From JBJXGV01 sp046160485 (lineage in GTDB: Bacteria > Orphanbacterota > Orphanbacteria > JBJXGV01): a stretch of DNA of 27,410 bases. Below the pieces are notes generated by a model that saw only the letters and a program-made list of their open reading frames with translations, made no database searches and was not told where the DNA came from. This document shows positions 17,401-23,911 of this stretch, in pieces. The stretch spans positions 1 to 27,410 of the forward strand of contig JBJXGV010000051.1 of assembly GCA_046160485.1 (NCBI GenBank). Direction: 5' to 3'. The position numbers and the translations under genes were made by a program. Every line of letters starts with the position of its first letter. Position 1 is the stretch's first letter.

Positions 17401-18601
17401 TCCCGTGTGGTTCACGTCGCGGAACGATGACTCGCAAGGCGGCGACACGAACAACGACGGCTCCGCGTCGTCCGCGGCCGCGGGCGATTGGCAGACGCTG
17501 TACCTAAACAACGGCGCGACGGCCGAGCTCGCCGAGACGTGGATCGCATACGGCGGCGCGGCCGGGCTGGCGAACGTGACGGTGTCGGCGGGCCCGCCGG
17601 CGCTCGCGTGGAACGGCGGCGGCTGCATCCGGTCGGCATCCGACGGCGTTCGTGGCTCGTTCACCGGCTTCGCGCTCAGTCGCGTGCGCGTTGCGGAAAA
17701 CCTGGGGCGCGGCGTCTCGATCACTCCGCCGGCCGGCGCGAGCGCAACGAACTGCGACTTCTACGAAAATGACAACGCGGCCTCGAACTATGGCGTCGTC
17801 AACATCGGCACGAGCGCAACGATCAACGCGACGAACTCCTGGTGGGGCGATGCGACGGGGCCGTTCGATCCGTCGCCGGGGCCGCCGTCGATCAACGCGG
17901 GCGGGCTCGGCGAACGCGTCACGGACTACGTCGACTACGGCTCGTGGCTGAGTGCGCCGAACACGAACGCTCCGCCGACGGGATTCGCTCTCGTCGCGCC
18001 CGCGAACGGCATGGAAGTGATGCCGTTTGCCGTGACGTTCACGTGGCGCCCCGCGGTCGATCCCGAAGGAGGCGCCGTAAGCTACGACCTGATCATCGAC
18101 GACAGCCCGGCCTTTGCGTCGCCGCTCATCGTCGCGACCGGCCTGGCCGACACGACGCACAACGCGGGCGACATCGTCGGTGAGCCGGGGCCGCTCTACT
18201 GGCGCGTGATCGCGCGCGACACCGGCGGCGGCGCGCGGCAGAGCGCGCCCTCGGCATCGGCGTTTACATTCCCCGCGGGCACCGGCGTCGGTGCGCCCGG
18301 CGACGACGACGCGGCTGTGCCGGTCGCGTTTCGCGTCGGGCAGCCGGCGCCGAGTCCGACGCGCGGCGCGAGCACGATCGCGTTCGAGTTGCCGCGCGAC
18401 GGCGCAGTGCGCGTCGATGTCTTCGACGTGAGCGGGCGGCGCGTGCGCACGCTCGTCGACGATTCGATGCGGCTCGGACCGCATGTCGCCGTGTGGGACG
18501 GATCGACCTCGGACGGCCGCCGCGCGGCGGCGGGCGTCTACTTCTTTCGTGTCGCAAGCGGCGGTGAGGTTGCGACGCGGAAGGCTGTCGTCGCGCGCTG
18601 A
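14432..18601 (+). CDS. Giant secreted beta-helix repeat protein with FnIII and FlgD-type sorting domains
   Basis: The 1389-aa protein starts at ATG 14432 with AAGGAGG (14418-14424) overlapping the stop of the peptidase gene. A signal peptide (about 1-38, ALALTVAIALGATAAP, cleavage near FAA) leads into five homologous blocks of about 224 residues (about 43-1115). Each contains TLEIAAGAVVKFD-type rungs, WFTSRKDD, GGDTNGDG, GDWQALYLNN, SANDG and NPGSFP motifs. Short rungs with repeated Asn/Gly turns and the terminal NSWWGDATGPFDP motif mark a right-handed parallel beta-helix. An FnIII-like domain (about 1178-1288) and a FlgD-type module (about 1297-1389; VFDVSGRRVRTL, GVYFFRV) end the protein. 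The GDTNxDG stretches may bind calcium. A surface adhesin or carbohydrate-binding structure is likely; no pectinase or lyase catalytic residues are recognisable. Its pairing with a protease suggests that its processing or turnover may be linked to that enzyme, which is inference. Confidence 0.9.
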   Translation: MTSRSRFARIRMGALALTVAIALGATAAPLIVPDGSAFAATFVSGDVSGVWNADDDPYILSGNVTVPAGQTLTILPAVAVRAAPGLYIQVFGTLTADGTPTQPVTFTSYSDSAGGSPQPGDWVGLYAQSGSVVTLNNTYMRYGGGSGGANLATSAGSAASVTWSGGFCDLSLTDGIRISSADISLSNLEVTGNGDDGIELTPTNPPYLNLVDCDQNAGAAIRVNQNPGSFPGTLTGSGNDTNGIVIAGSLGGAALNGTWNWGFNFELPYVIEGIVTVGAGDTLEVAHRATVKLANPSAYLHVIGTGARLRTLGFAGQRVVFTSMKDDGIGGDTNGDGGATSPAPGDWQAIYVNNDCSVDLAWTDMRYGGSAGQANLATSAGAVASFVWNGGVTSFSANDGARVTCINFAISNVDANDNAADGFEITPTNPPVFTNFFVANRNGGYAMRVTQNPGSFPGGWLGGNNGVNGVYVTGTLGGAAVAQTWRWGASAALPFVIGQLDCTGPDTLEIAAATVVKFDASSSFLHIIAAGAHLRTLGTSGAPVWFTSRKDDTVGGDTNNDGAASSPAGGDWQALYLNNSCTAELNAAELAFGGAGNLANVMTSAGPAAYVSWNGGGTHNSANDGMRLSCVNSSFANMSANGNAADGLEITPTYPPVFDNISASYNAGYGMRITQSPGSFPANLSGSGNGMSGVYVTGSLGGSAANQKWLWGANPLFPYIVGQLDCTGPDSLEIAAGAVVKFDASSSYLHINAAGAHLSTLGTSANPVWFTSRKDDARGGDTNGDGGGSAPAGGDWQALYINNSCTIDLNGTHLAYGGGAGLANMTTSAGPAAALSWNGGGAHNSANDGIRVACTASSFANLEFSGNAIDGLEVVPTNPPAFDAIAANNNAAYGVRVTQNPGSFPGNITGSGNGVNGIYVTGSLGGPAPNQQWSWGANPSFPYVVGQLDCTGPDSLQIAAGSVVKFDASSSYLHINAAGSHMRTLGTSDAPVWFTSRNDDSQGGDTNNDGSASSAAAGDWQTLYLNNGATAELAETWIAYGGAAGLANVTVSAGPPALAWNGGGCIRSASDGVRGSFTGFALSRVRVAENLGRGVSITPPAGASATNCDFYENDNAASNYGVVNIGTSATINATNSWWGDATGPFDPSPGPPSINAGGLGERVTDYVDYGSWLSAPNTNAPPTGFALVAPANGMEVMPFAVTFTWRPAVDPEGGAVSYDLIIDDSPAFASPLIVATGLADTTHNAGDIVGEPGPLYWRVIARDTGGGARQSAPSASAFTFPAGTGVGAPGDDDAAVPVAFRVGQPAPSPTRGASTIAFELPRDGAVRVDVFDVSGRRVRTLVDDSMRLGPHVAVWDGSTSDGRRAAAGVYFFRVASGGEVATRKAVVAR
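14558..17775 (+). repeat. Five ~672-bp coding super-repeats in the beta-helix gene
   Basis: The recurring GSLGG (or GTLGG) codons lie at 15173, 15851, 16523 and 17195, giving spacings of 678, 672 and 672 bp. Blocks 3-5 are closest: LDCTGPD, VVKFDASSS and LGTS stretches are almost unchanged. The first block and the edge of the last are more diverged. This is a nested repeat: short beta-helix rungs inside 224-aa units. Confidence 0.9.
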
Positions 18602-18613
18602 GTGCCGGCATCG

Positions 18614-18638
18614 CCGGCGCGGCGCGAAGGTGCGCCGG
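18614..18638. terminator. Stem-loop between convergent genes
   Basis: CCGGCGC (18614-18620) pairs with GCGCCGG (18632-18638) over an 11-nt loop; an alternative inner stem is GGCGC/GCGCC. A second inverted repeat, GCGTCA (18647-18652) and TGACGC (18661-18666), follows. These occupy the gap between the beta-helix gene and the facing pseudouridine synthase gene. Confidence 0.45.
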
Positions 18639-18705
18639 GCGCCGTGGCGTCATGGCGTCGTGACGCGGTGGCGCTCGTGAAGAGGTCGTCGTGCACAGCG
18701 CGCGC

Positions 18706-19440
18706 CTAGCGAAGGGTTGCGATCGCCTCCGGGAACGCGGCCCACACGCCGCGGCTCGGGGGCGCGGCGCGCACGACGATCTCCTCGTCGCGCGTCGGGT
18801 GGCGGAAGCGGATCTCCGCGGACCAAAGCGCGAGGTCGCCCGCGGCGCGCGCGGTCGGAGTCAGCGCGTACTTGCGATCGCCGGCGATCGGATGCCCGAT
18901 CGCCGCGAGTTGAACGCGGATCTGGTGCGAGCGTCCCGTGATGATGCGCACGCGCAAGAGCGACAGCTCGTCACGCGAGGCGAGCGTTTCGTAGTCGAGC
19001 ACGGCGTGGTGCGCGCCCCGCGAATCTACGCCTGGCGCGGTGCGATCCTCCGCGCGATCGCGCGAAACGACGCGCGAAGTATTCAAGCGCGCGTCCTTCG
19101 CGAGATCGTGCTCGAGCCGCGCGCTCGCCGGCTCCGGCCGCCCCGCGACGAGCGCTAAGTAGATCTTCACGATCGTGCGCTCGCGAATCTGCTCCGAAAG
19201 CCGCGCGGCCGCCTTCGACGTCTTCGCGAAGATCATCGCGCCGCCGACGTTGCGATCGAGGCGATGCACGAGCCCGAGAAAAACGTTGCCCGGTTTCGCG
19301 TCGCGTTCCTTGATGAAGCGCTTCAGGATCGAGAGCATGTCGGGCGCGCCGCTCGCGTCGGCCTGCGCGAGAACGCCCGGCGCCTTCTCGACGGCGAGCA
19401 GATGATTGTCCTCGAACAGAATTCGCGGCGCGGCGCTCAC
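18706..19440 (-). CDS. RluA-family RNA pseudouridine synthase
   Basis: This 244-aa enzyme isomerises uridine to pseudouridine in RNA. The catalytic motif is GLVHRLDRNVGG with the nucleophile Asp62. Other family marks are ILFEDNHLLAVEKAPGVLAQ at the N-terminus, AKTSKAAARLSEQI after the active site, KIYLALVAGRP, and LLRVRIITGRSHQIRVQLAAIGHPIAGDRKY near the end. No N-terminal S4 domain is present, as in RluA-type short members. The usual Asp-Thr-Ser after HRLDR is replaced by Asn-Val-Gly. The GTG start at 19440 overlaps the upstream methyltransferase stop in the sequence GTGA, so translation is probably coupled; the frame is open further upstream but that part lies inside the methyltransferase gene. 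The target RNA and position cannot be told. Confidence 0.9.
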   Translation of the reverse strand: MSAAPRILFEDNHLLAVEKAPGVLAQADASGAPDMLSILKRFIKERDAKPGNVFLGLVHRLDRNVGGAMIFAKTSKAAARLSEQIRERTIVKIYLALVAGRPEPASARLEHDLAKDARLNTSRVVSRDRAEDRTAPGVDSRGAHHAVLDYETLASRDELSLLRVRIITGRSHQIRVQLAAIGHPIAGDRKYALTPTARAAGDLALWSAEIRFRHPTRDEEIVVRAAPPSRGVWAAFPEAIATLR

Positions 19441-20402
19441 CGCGATTGCCAGCGCGCGTAGATTCCGCACGGTAGCACCAGGCCCGACGACGCGATCGGC
19501 AGCCCGACTTCGCCCGAACGCGTGTCGCCGCCGAAGCGCGCGCCCACCGTTGCGCGCAGCACGTTCTCGAGCACGCGCGGCGAAAGCCCGGTCGTGTACG
19601 AGTTGATGAGAAAGAAGAGCGGTTGCTCGGAGAGAATGTCGCGCGCGGCGTTCACGAGCGGCAATAGCGCCTTCTCGATCTTCCACGTTTCGCCGCTCGT
19701 GCCGCGCCCGAACGAGGGCGGGTCCATCACGATCGCGTCGTAGCGATTGCCGCGCCGCTTCTCGCGCTCCGCAAACTTCATCACGTCGTCGACGAGGAAT
19801 CGCGCGGGGCGTTCGCCGAGCCCCGAGAGCGCGAGGTTCTCCTTCGCCCACGCGACCATCCCCTTCGCGGAATCGACGTGGCAGACCGTGGCGCCTGCGG
19901 CCGTCGCGGCGACCGTCGCGCCGCCGGTGTACGCGAAGAGGTTCAGCACGCGCACGCAGCTCTCTTCGTGCATCTTCGTTCGCACTCGGGCTCGCGCCGG
20001 TGCATTGGCACTTGTGGCTCCGTCCGCGTTCAGGCCACCCGCCGCCGCGATCGTCTCCATCATCCATTCCCAATTGACGGCCTGCTCGGGGAAGAGACCG
20101 GTGTGCTTGAATCCTGTGGGGCGCACGTGAAACGCGAGCGCGGCGCCGCCCGACGCGATTGCGTAGCGCATCGTCCATCGCTCGGGGAGCGCGCGCCGAA
20201 ACTCCCAGCGGCCGCCGCCCGACGCGCTCCGATGATAGACGGCGTCGGCGCGCTCCCAACGCTTCGCGTCGAGATGGCGCGGCCAGAGAACCTGCGGATC
20301 GGGGCGGCGGAGCGTGAACTCGCCCCAACGCTCGAGGCGTTCGCCCGCGCCCGCGTCGACGAGTTCGTAGTCGCCCCAGCGGTCCGCGATGAGCATCGTC
20401 AT
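19437..20402 (-). CDS. Class I SAM-dependent methyltransferase, RlmI/RlmK-like (COG1092 type)
   Basis: The 321-aa enzyme has an N-terminal substrate-recognition part (1-115, with FHVRPTGFKHTGLFPEQAVNW) and a Rossmann methyltransferase domain. SAM-binding motif I is NLFAYTGG (154-161). Motif II includes CHVDSAKGMVAWAKEN. The catalytic or base-contact motif is MDPPSFGRG (226-234), typical of the rRNA large-subunit methyltransferase group. Residues about 122-148 are a low-complexity Ala/Asn/Arg insert just before motif I that family members usually lack. The ATG at 20402 is followed by another in-frame ATG at 20396; neither has a strong Shine-Dalgarno sequence. Its 4-bp overlap with the pseudouridine synthase gene points to a pair of RNA modification enzymes made together. 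The exact target is not determinable. Confidence 0.88.
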   Translation of the reverse strand: MTMLIADRWGDYELVDAGAGERLERWGEFTLRRPDPQVLWPRHLDAKRWERADAVYHRSASGGGRWEFRRALPERWTMRYAIASGGAALAFHVRPTGFKHTGLFPEQAVNWEWMMETIAAAGGLNADGATSANAPARARVRTKMHEESCVRVLNLFAYTGGATVAATAAGATVCHVDSAKGMVAWAKENLALSGLGERPARFLVDDVMKFAEREKRRGNRYDAIVMDPPSFGRGTSGETWKIEKALLPLVNAARDILSEQPLFFLINSYTTGLSPRVLENVLRATVGARFGGDTRSGEVGLPIASSGLVLPCGIYARWQSR

Positions 20403-20469
20403 CGTTGCGCCCCATCGCCGCGCACGGCATCGCGCGTCGCGCGAGATGTCGTGCCGCCGCTTGCGCGCA

Positions 20470-21936
20470 TCACATCACCGCCAGGAGCGCGATGAAGATC
20501 GGCGCGACGAGGAACATGAGGAGCGCGGTGTAGCCGAAGATGTCGCGCGCGGAGAGGCCGGTGATCGCGAGGAGCGGGAGCGCCCAGAACGGCTGCAGCA
20601 TGTTCGAGCACTCGTCGCCGTACGCGATCGCGAGGACGGCGCGCGACGCCGGCACGCCGAGACGCTCCGCGGCCTCGACCGCGATCGGCCCCTGCACCGC
20701 CCACTGCCCGCCGCCCGACGGCACGAGAACGTTGATCACCGTCGCCGAGAGAAACGTCATCACGCCGTACGATGCGTCGACGGGAACGCCCGCACCGGAG
20801 AGTGCGTCCGACGCGCGTACGAACAGTCCCGCGAGCGGCGCGGTGAGCCCCGCGCCTTTCACGATCCCCATGATGCCGAAGTAGAGCGGAAATTGAAGAA
20901 GGATGCCGGACGCGCCGGCGGCCGCGTCGTCGATCGCGCGCGCGTAGCGAATCGGCGTGCCGTGCAGCGCGAGCCCGAGCGCGAGGAATGCGACGATGAT
21001 CGTGTTGAGTTCGAGTGCCGCGATGCCGCGCTCGGCGAATCGTGCGGCAACGAACGCGGCGCAGAGCGCGACGATCGCGAGCGCGAGCGCGCGGCTGCGA
21101 TCGAGGCGCTCGGCGAGCGGCGGCGCGGACGCTTCTCTCGTGCGCTCGCCGCGCGACGCGGCAGACGGCGTGATCGCCGGCGGCAGTCCATCCTCCGCGG
21201 CGCGCGCAATGCGCTCGAGCGCAACGTCGCCCGTCGTCCAGCGCACGCGCTCACCGCCGCCGCCCCCGCCGCTCGCCGCTCGCGCCGCGAAATCGCGCGG
21301 CACCATGAGCGCGAGGAAAAGCGGCACCGCCGCAAGCAGCGCCGCGCGCAAAACAAGATTGAGCGGCGAAAGGAGCGTCGCCGTCACCGGAACAAGACCG
21401 ATCTGGGTTTCGAGGAAGTGGCCGGGCGTCGCAACCGTGAGCGGCGCGGAACCCGAGAGCCCGCCATGCCAAATGATGAGCCCGGTGAAACCCGCCGCGA
21501 CGACGAGCGGAAAGTGAATCGCGATGCCGCGCACGCGCGCCGAACGCGCGACTTCGCGCGCAAGGAGCGCGCCCACGATGAGCGCGAGCCCCCAGTTCAC
21601 GAGCGCCGTCGCCATCGTCACGAGCGACGTGATCGCCACCGCGGAGCGCGGCCCGCGCGGCAGCGACGCGATCCGCGCGAGTGCGGCGCCCACCGGCCGC
21701 GTGCTCGCGAGCGCGTGCCCCGTGACGAGGATCAGGCACATCTGCACCATGAACGTGAGGAGCGCCGGCGTGAAGACTCCGTCGGCCCAGTGACCGACGA
21801 GCGCCGCGGGCGAGGCGCCTGCCCACAACCATCCGAGCGCGAACGCAAAGATCGTCAGGAGAATGGCGAAGACGAACGGATGCGGCATGAAGCGCGCCGC
21901 CAGCCTGTTGAAGAGTTCGCCGATGCGTTCGATCAC
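20470..21936 (-). CDS. atoE: Short-chain fatty acid transporter, AtoE family
   Basis: The 488-aa inner-membrane permease has about 12-13 hydrophobic segments. AtoE-family stretches are visible: RFMPHPFVFAILLTIFAF near the start, MVQMCLILVTGHALA, WGLALIVGALLAREVAR, IWHGGLSGSAPL, FPLYFGIMGIV, and PSGGGQWAVQGPI followed by YGDECSNMLQPFWALPLL. The family takes up acetoacetate, butyrate and similar acids. A cytoplasmic loop (about 228-285) is expanded by a Gly-rich and charged low-complexity stretch. The start is GTG 21936; the frame continues to 21996 but the extra 20 residues look non-genic. It is 67 bp upstream of the methyltransferase gene on the same strand, so co-transcription is possible. 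No thiolase or CoA-transferase genes are nearby. Confidence 0.9.
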   Translation of the reverse strand: MIERIGELFNRLAARFMPHPFVFAILLTIFAFALGWLWAGASPAALVGHWADGVFTPALLTFMVQMCLILVTGHALASTRPVGAALARIASLPRGPRSAVAITSLVTMATALVNWGLALIVGALLAREVARSARVRGIAIHFPLVVAAGFTGLIIWHGGLSGSAPLTVATPGHFLETQIGLVPVTATLLSPLNLVLRAALLAAVPLFLALMVPRDFAARAASGGGGGGERVRWTTGDVALERIARAAEDGLPPAITPSAASRGERTREASAPPLAERLDRSRALALAIVALCAAFVAARFAERGIAALELNTIIVAFLALGLALHGTPIRYARAIDDAAAGASGILLQFPLYFGIMGIVKGAGLTAPLAGLFVRASDALSGAGVPVDASYGVMTFLSATVINVLVPSGGGQWAVQGPIAVEAAERLGVPASRAVLAIAYGDECSNMLQPFWALPLLAITGLSARDIFGYTALLMFLVAPIFIALLAVM

Positions 21937-21984
21937 GTGGGAGCCCCCGGGCGGAGCGAATACTCTAGCAGAGCGGCATGTCGT

Positions 21985-22016
21985 TTGCCTTCTCACATAA
22001 AGAGATCGTCAGGCAA
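21985..22016 (+). promoter_or_regulatory. Stem-loop/inverted repeat in divergent intergenic region
   Basis: TTGCCT (21985-21990) pairs with AGGCAA (22011-22016), and inside it TCTC (21991-21994) pairs with GAGA (22002-22005) around ACATAAA, leaving a 5-nt bulge. It lies between the divergent atoE and repeat-protein genes and could be an operator or a leader structure. No clear promoter pair was found beside it. Confidence 0.3.
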
Positions 22017-22060
22017 CGCGACGATTGCCGAAAGGCGGTGGCAAACCGGAGCCGATTGCA

Positions 22061-23653
22061 ATGGACGCATGCTCAATACTTGGAACGCTGGTCGAACGCG
22101 GCGCACGGAGGATGGGACCGCCGCGGACGCGCGCGTGCCGCTTTGCGATGGCGCTCGCGCTGGTGCTCTGCGTGGGCGCGCACCCGGCGCACGCACTCGA
22201 CTTCATGCAGGAGACCGCCGACGGACCGTCGAACGCGGACGTCGGACGCTACTCGTCGCTCGCGCTCGACGCGACAGGCCGCGCGCACATCGCGTACTTC
22301 GACAACACGACGGACAATCTCAAGTACGCGCGCCGCACAGGCACCGGGTGGGTCGTCGACACCGCGGACGGCTCTTCCGACGCCGTCGGCTTCTACTGCG
22401 CGATTGTGCTCGACCCGCAGCGCAACCCGCACATCAGCTACTACAACCTTTCGAGCGGTAATCTGATTTACGCGCGCCGCTCGGGACGCAACTGGGTGCG
22501 CGAAACCGTCGATGCGTCGGTCAATGACGTCGGACGCTACTCGTCGATCGCCATCGACGCGCAGGGCGCGATTCACGTGTCGTACTACAACGCGTCGCGC
22601 GGCGACCTGCTCTACGCGGTCAAGAGCGGCGGCGCGTGGAGCCGAGGCGCCATCGACGCATCGGCGACTGTCGCGGGCCTCTACTCATCGCTGAAAGTCG
22701 ACGCATCGGGGCAGCCGCACGTGAGCTACATCGACGAATCGCTCGGCGATCTGCTTTATGCGCGAAAGGCCGGCGGCGCGTGGGTCATCGAAACGATCGA
22801 CGCCGGCAGCGCGGGTTTCGCGACGTCGCTGGCGCTCGATGGGTTGGGCAACGCGCACGTCGTTTACTACGACTTCGCGGTCGACGACTTGAAGTACGCG
22901 CGCAGGCAAGGCGGCGCGTGGATCATCGAGACGGCGGACCCGTCGGCGAATGATGTCGGCCTCTACGCGGCGATCGCGATCGATGTCGCGGGCAACGTGT
23001 CGGCGAGTTATCTCGACGACACAGCCGGCGATCTCTTGTACGCGCGGCGCTCGGCGGGCGAGTGGAGCGTTTCGATCGTTGACGGCATGTTCTCCGCGAC
23101 GGGGGCGTTCAGCTCGATTGCGATCGACGGCGCGGGAAATCCCAGCATCAGTTACTACGACGCGACGGGTGACGACCTGCGCTATGCCGTGCCGCGCGTC
23201 CTGCGCGGCAAGGAGATCGGCGGCGGCGGCGGCGAGATTGCCGGCAAGGCTGGGGATGACGGCATGGGCGTGCGATTCAGCTTAAGCGAGGGCATGGGTG
23301 TGCGCGCGAGTGCGAGTGCGCCTGCGAGCGCGCGCGCGAGTGCTGGCGCAAGCCCCTCTAGCGTCCTCGCGGGGCGACTTCTCGTCGCGGTCCCCAACCC
23401 CAGTATCGGCGGCCGCACGCGCGTCTACTTTCGCATCGCGGGTGAGCCGGCCGCGCACGACGTCGCGCTATACGACGTGACTGGGCGTCGCGTGCGAGCC
23501 CTCAGCACAGGCGGAACGATCGGCGCCGGTGAACACGCGATCGACTGGGACGGTGCCGACGACTCGGGCGATGCCGTCGCGCCGGGCACTTACTTCCTGC
23601 GGATCGTCAGCGACGGCGCGAGCGAAACGCAGCGGATCGTCGTGTTGCGCTAG
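22061..23653 (+). CDS. Secreted 7-repeat propeller-like protein with FlgD-type sorting domain
   Basis: This 530-aa protein is a diverged paralogue of the one at the left edge. ATG 22061 has GGAG 9 nt upstream (22048-22051); it gives a long n-region before the signal core MALALVLCVGAHPAHA. ATG 22112 is an alternative with a more usual signal length, but its GGAGG touches the start codon. Seven repeats of 46-49 aa follow (bases about 22211-23193), each with an SLALDA-x-G-x-xHVSY core and a DLLYAR/DLKYAR strand. Repeat 5 is slightly short. A Gly- and Ala/Ser-rich linker (about 23215-23360) leads to a FlgD-like module (LVAVPNPSIGG, LYDVTGRRVRAL, WDGADDSG, TYFLRIV). The fold is inferred to be a seven-bladed propeller. 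No active site is recognised. A terminator follows. Confidence 0.87.
   Translation: MDACSILGTLVERGARRMGPPRTRACRFAMALALVLCVGAHPAHALDFMQETADGPSNADVGRYSSLALDATGRAHIAYFDNTTDNLKYARRTGTGWVVDTADGSSDAVGFYCAIVLDPQRNPHISYYNLSSGNLIYARRSGRNWVRETVDASVNDVGRYSSIAIDAQGAIHVSYYNASRGDLLYAVKSGGAWSRGAIDASATVAGLYSSLKVDASGQPHVSYIDESLGDLLYARKAGGAWVIETIDAGSAGFATSLALDGLGNAHVVYYDFAVDDLKYARRQGGAWIIETADPSANDVGLYAAIAIDVAGNVSASYLDDTAGDLLYARRSAGEWSVSIVDGMFSATGAFSSIAIDGAGNPSISYYDATGDDLRYAVPRVLRGKEIGGGGGEIAGKAGDDGMGVRFSLSEGMGVRASASAPASARASAGASPSSVLAGRLLVAVPNPSIGGRTRVYFRIAGEPAAHDVALYDVTGRRVRALSTGGTIGAGEHAIDWDGADDSGDAVAPGTYFLRIVSDGASETQRIVVLR
22211..23193 (+). repeat. Seven diverged ~140-bp propeller repeats
   Basis: Protein units of 46-49 aa align with the 48-aa unit at 138-1001, for example ETADPSANDVG against ETADGSANDVG, but the units differ widely from one another. 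The pattern is therefore older than the near-identical array in the first gene. Confidence 0.85.
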
Positions 23654-23681
23654 CGCCGCCGAACATCTCGTGCACCAACGT

Positions 23682-23712
23682 AAGCGGTCGCCTGCAAGTC
23701 GGGCGGCCGCTT
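23682..23712 (+). terminator. Rho-independent terminator after the 7-repeat gene
   Basis: AAGCGGTCGCC (23682-23692) pairs with GGCGGCCGCTT (23702-23712) as an 11-bp stem with one T-G wobble and a 9-nt loop; TCGTATCGT follows. It is 28 bp after the stop codon and is the best intrinsic terminator in the window. Confidence 0.75.
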
Positions 23713-23804
23713 TCGTATCGTCGCGACGCGGCGCAATCACTGGCGTCGTTCAAAACCCTGTATTGATTCGCGTCCGGTGTGCCCAACCCTCTGGACTTGG
23801 TGCA

Positions 23805-23833
23805 TTGTGGCTGTCCACTCTTCACCGTATACT
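23805..23833 (+). promoter_or_regulatory. Sigma70-type promoter for the SBBP protein gene
   Basis: TTGTGG (23805-23810), a 17-bp spacer and TATACT (23828-23833) are the best consensus pair seen in the window. A start near 23840 gives a leader of about 70 nt and also argues against the upstream GTG 23777 as the start codon. Confidence 0.6.
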
Positions 23834-23894
23834 TGTCGCGGGTTTGAATTCATCGCGCGTCGTCGCCTCCCACACGACGTTCACCGTCGCACCC

Positions 23895-23903
23895 AGGAAG
23901 GGG
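23895..23903 (+). promoter_or_regulatory. Ribosome binding site deciding the SBBP gene start
   Basis: AGGAAGGGG lies 8 nt before ATG 23912, which is directly followed by a signal peptide. The frame is open upstream to 23777, but that part would span the promoter. Confidence 0.7.
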
Positions 23904-23911
23904 CGTTCGCA

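Noticed and set aside
19441..20430. N-terminal extension of the pseudouridine synthase frame up to 20430
   Set aside because: The extension overlaps the methyltransferase completely and is Arg-rich without domain; GTG 19440 with the GTGA overlap is the natural start.
20389..22461. 690-codon plus-strand frame opposite atoE and running into the 7-repeat gene
   Set aside because: Composition is almost only Arg, Glu, Asp, His and Ala; it crosses a divergent promoter region and conflicts with two clear genes.
23777..23911. GTG 23777 as the start of the SBBP protein
   Set aside because: The segment contains a good -35/-10 promoter and lacks a Shine-Dalgarno sequence, while ATG 23912 has both a strong ribosome binding site and a signal peptide directly after it.
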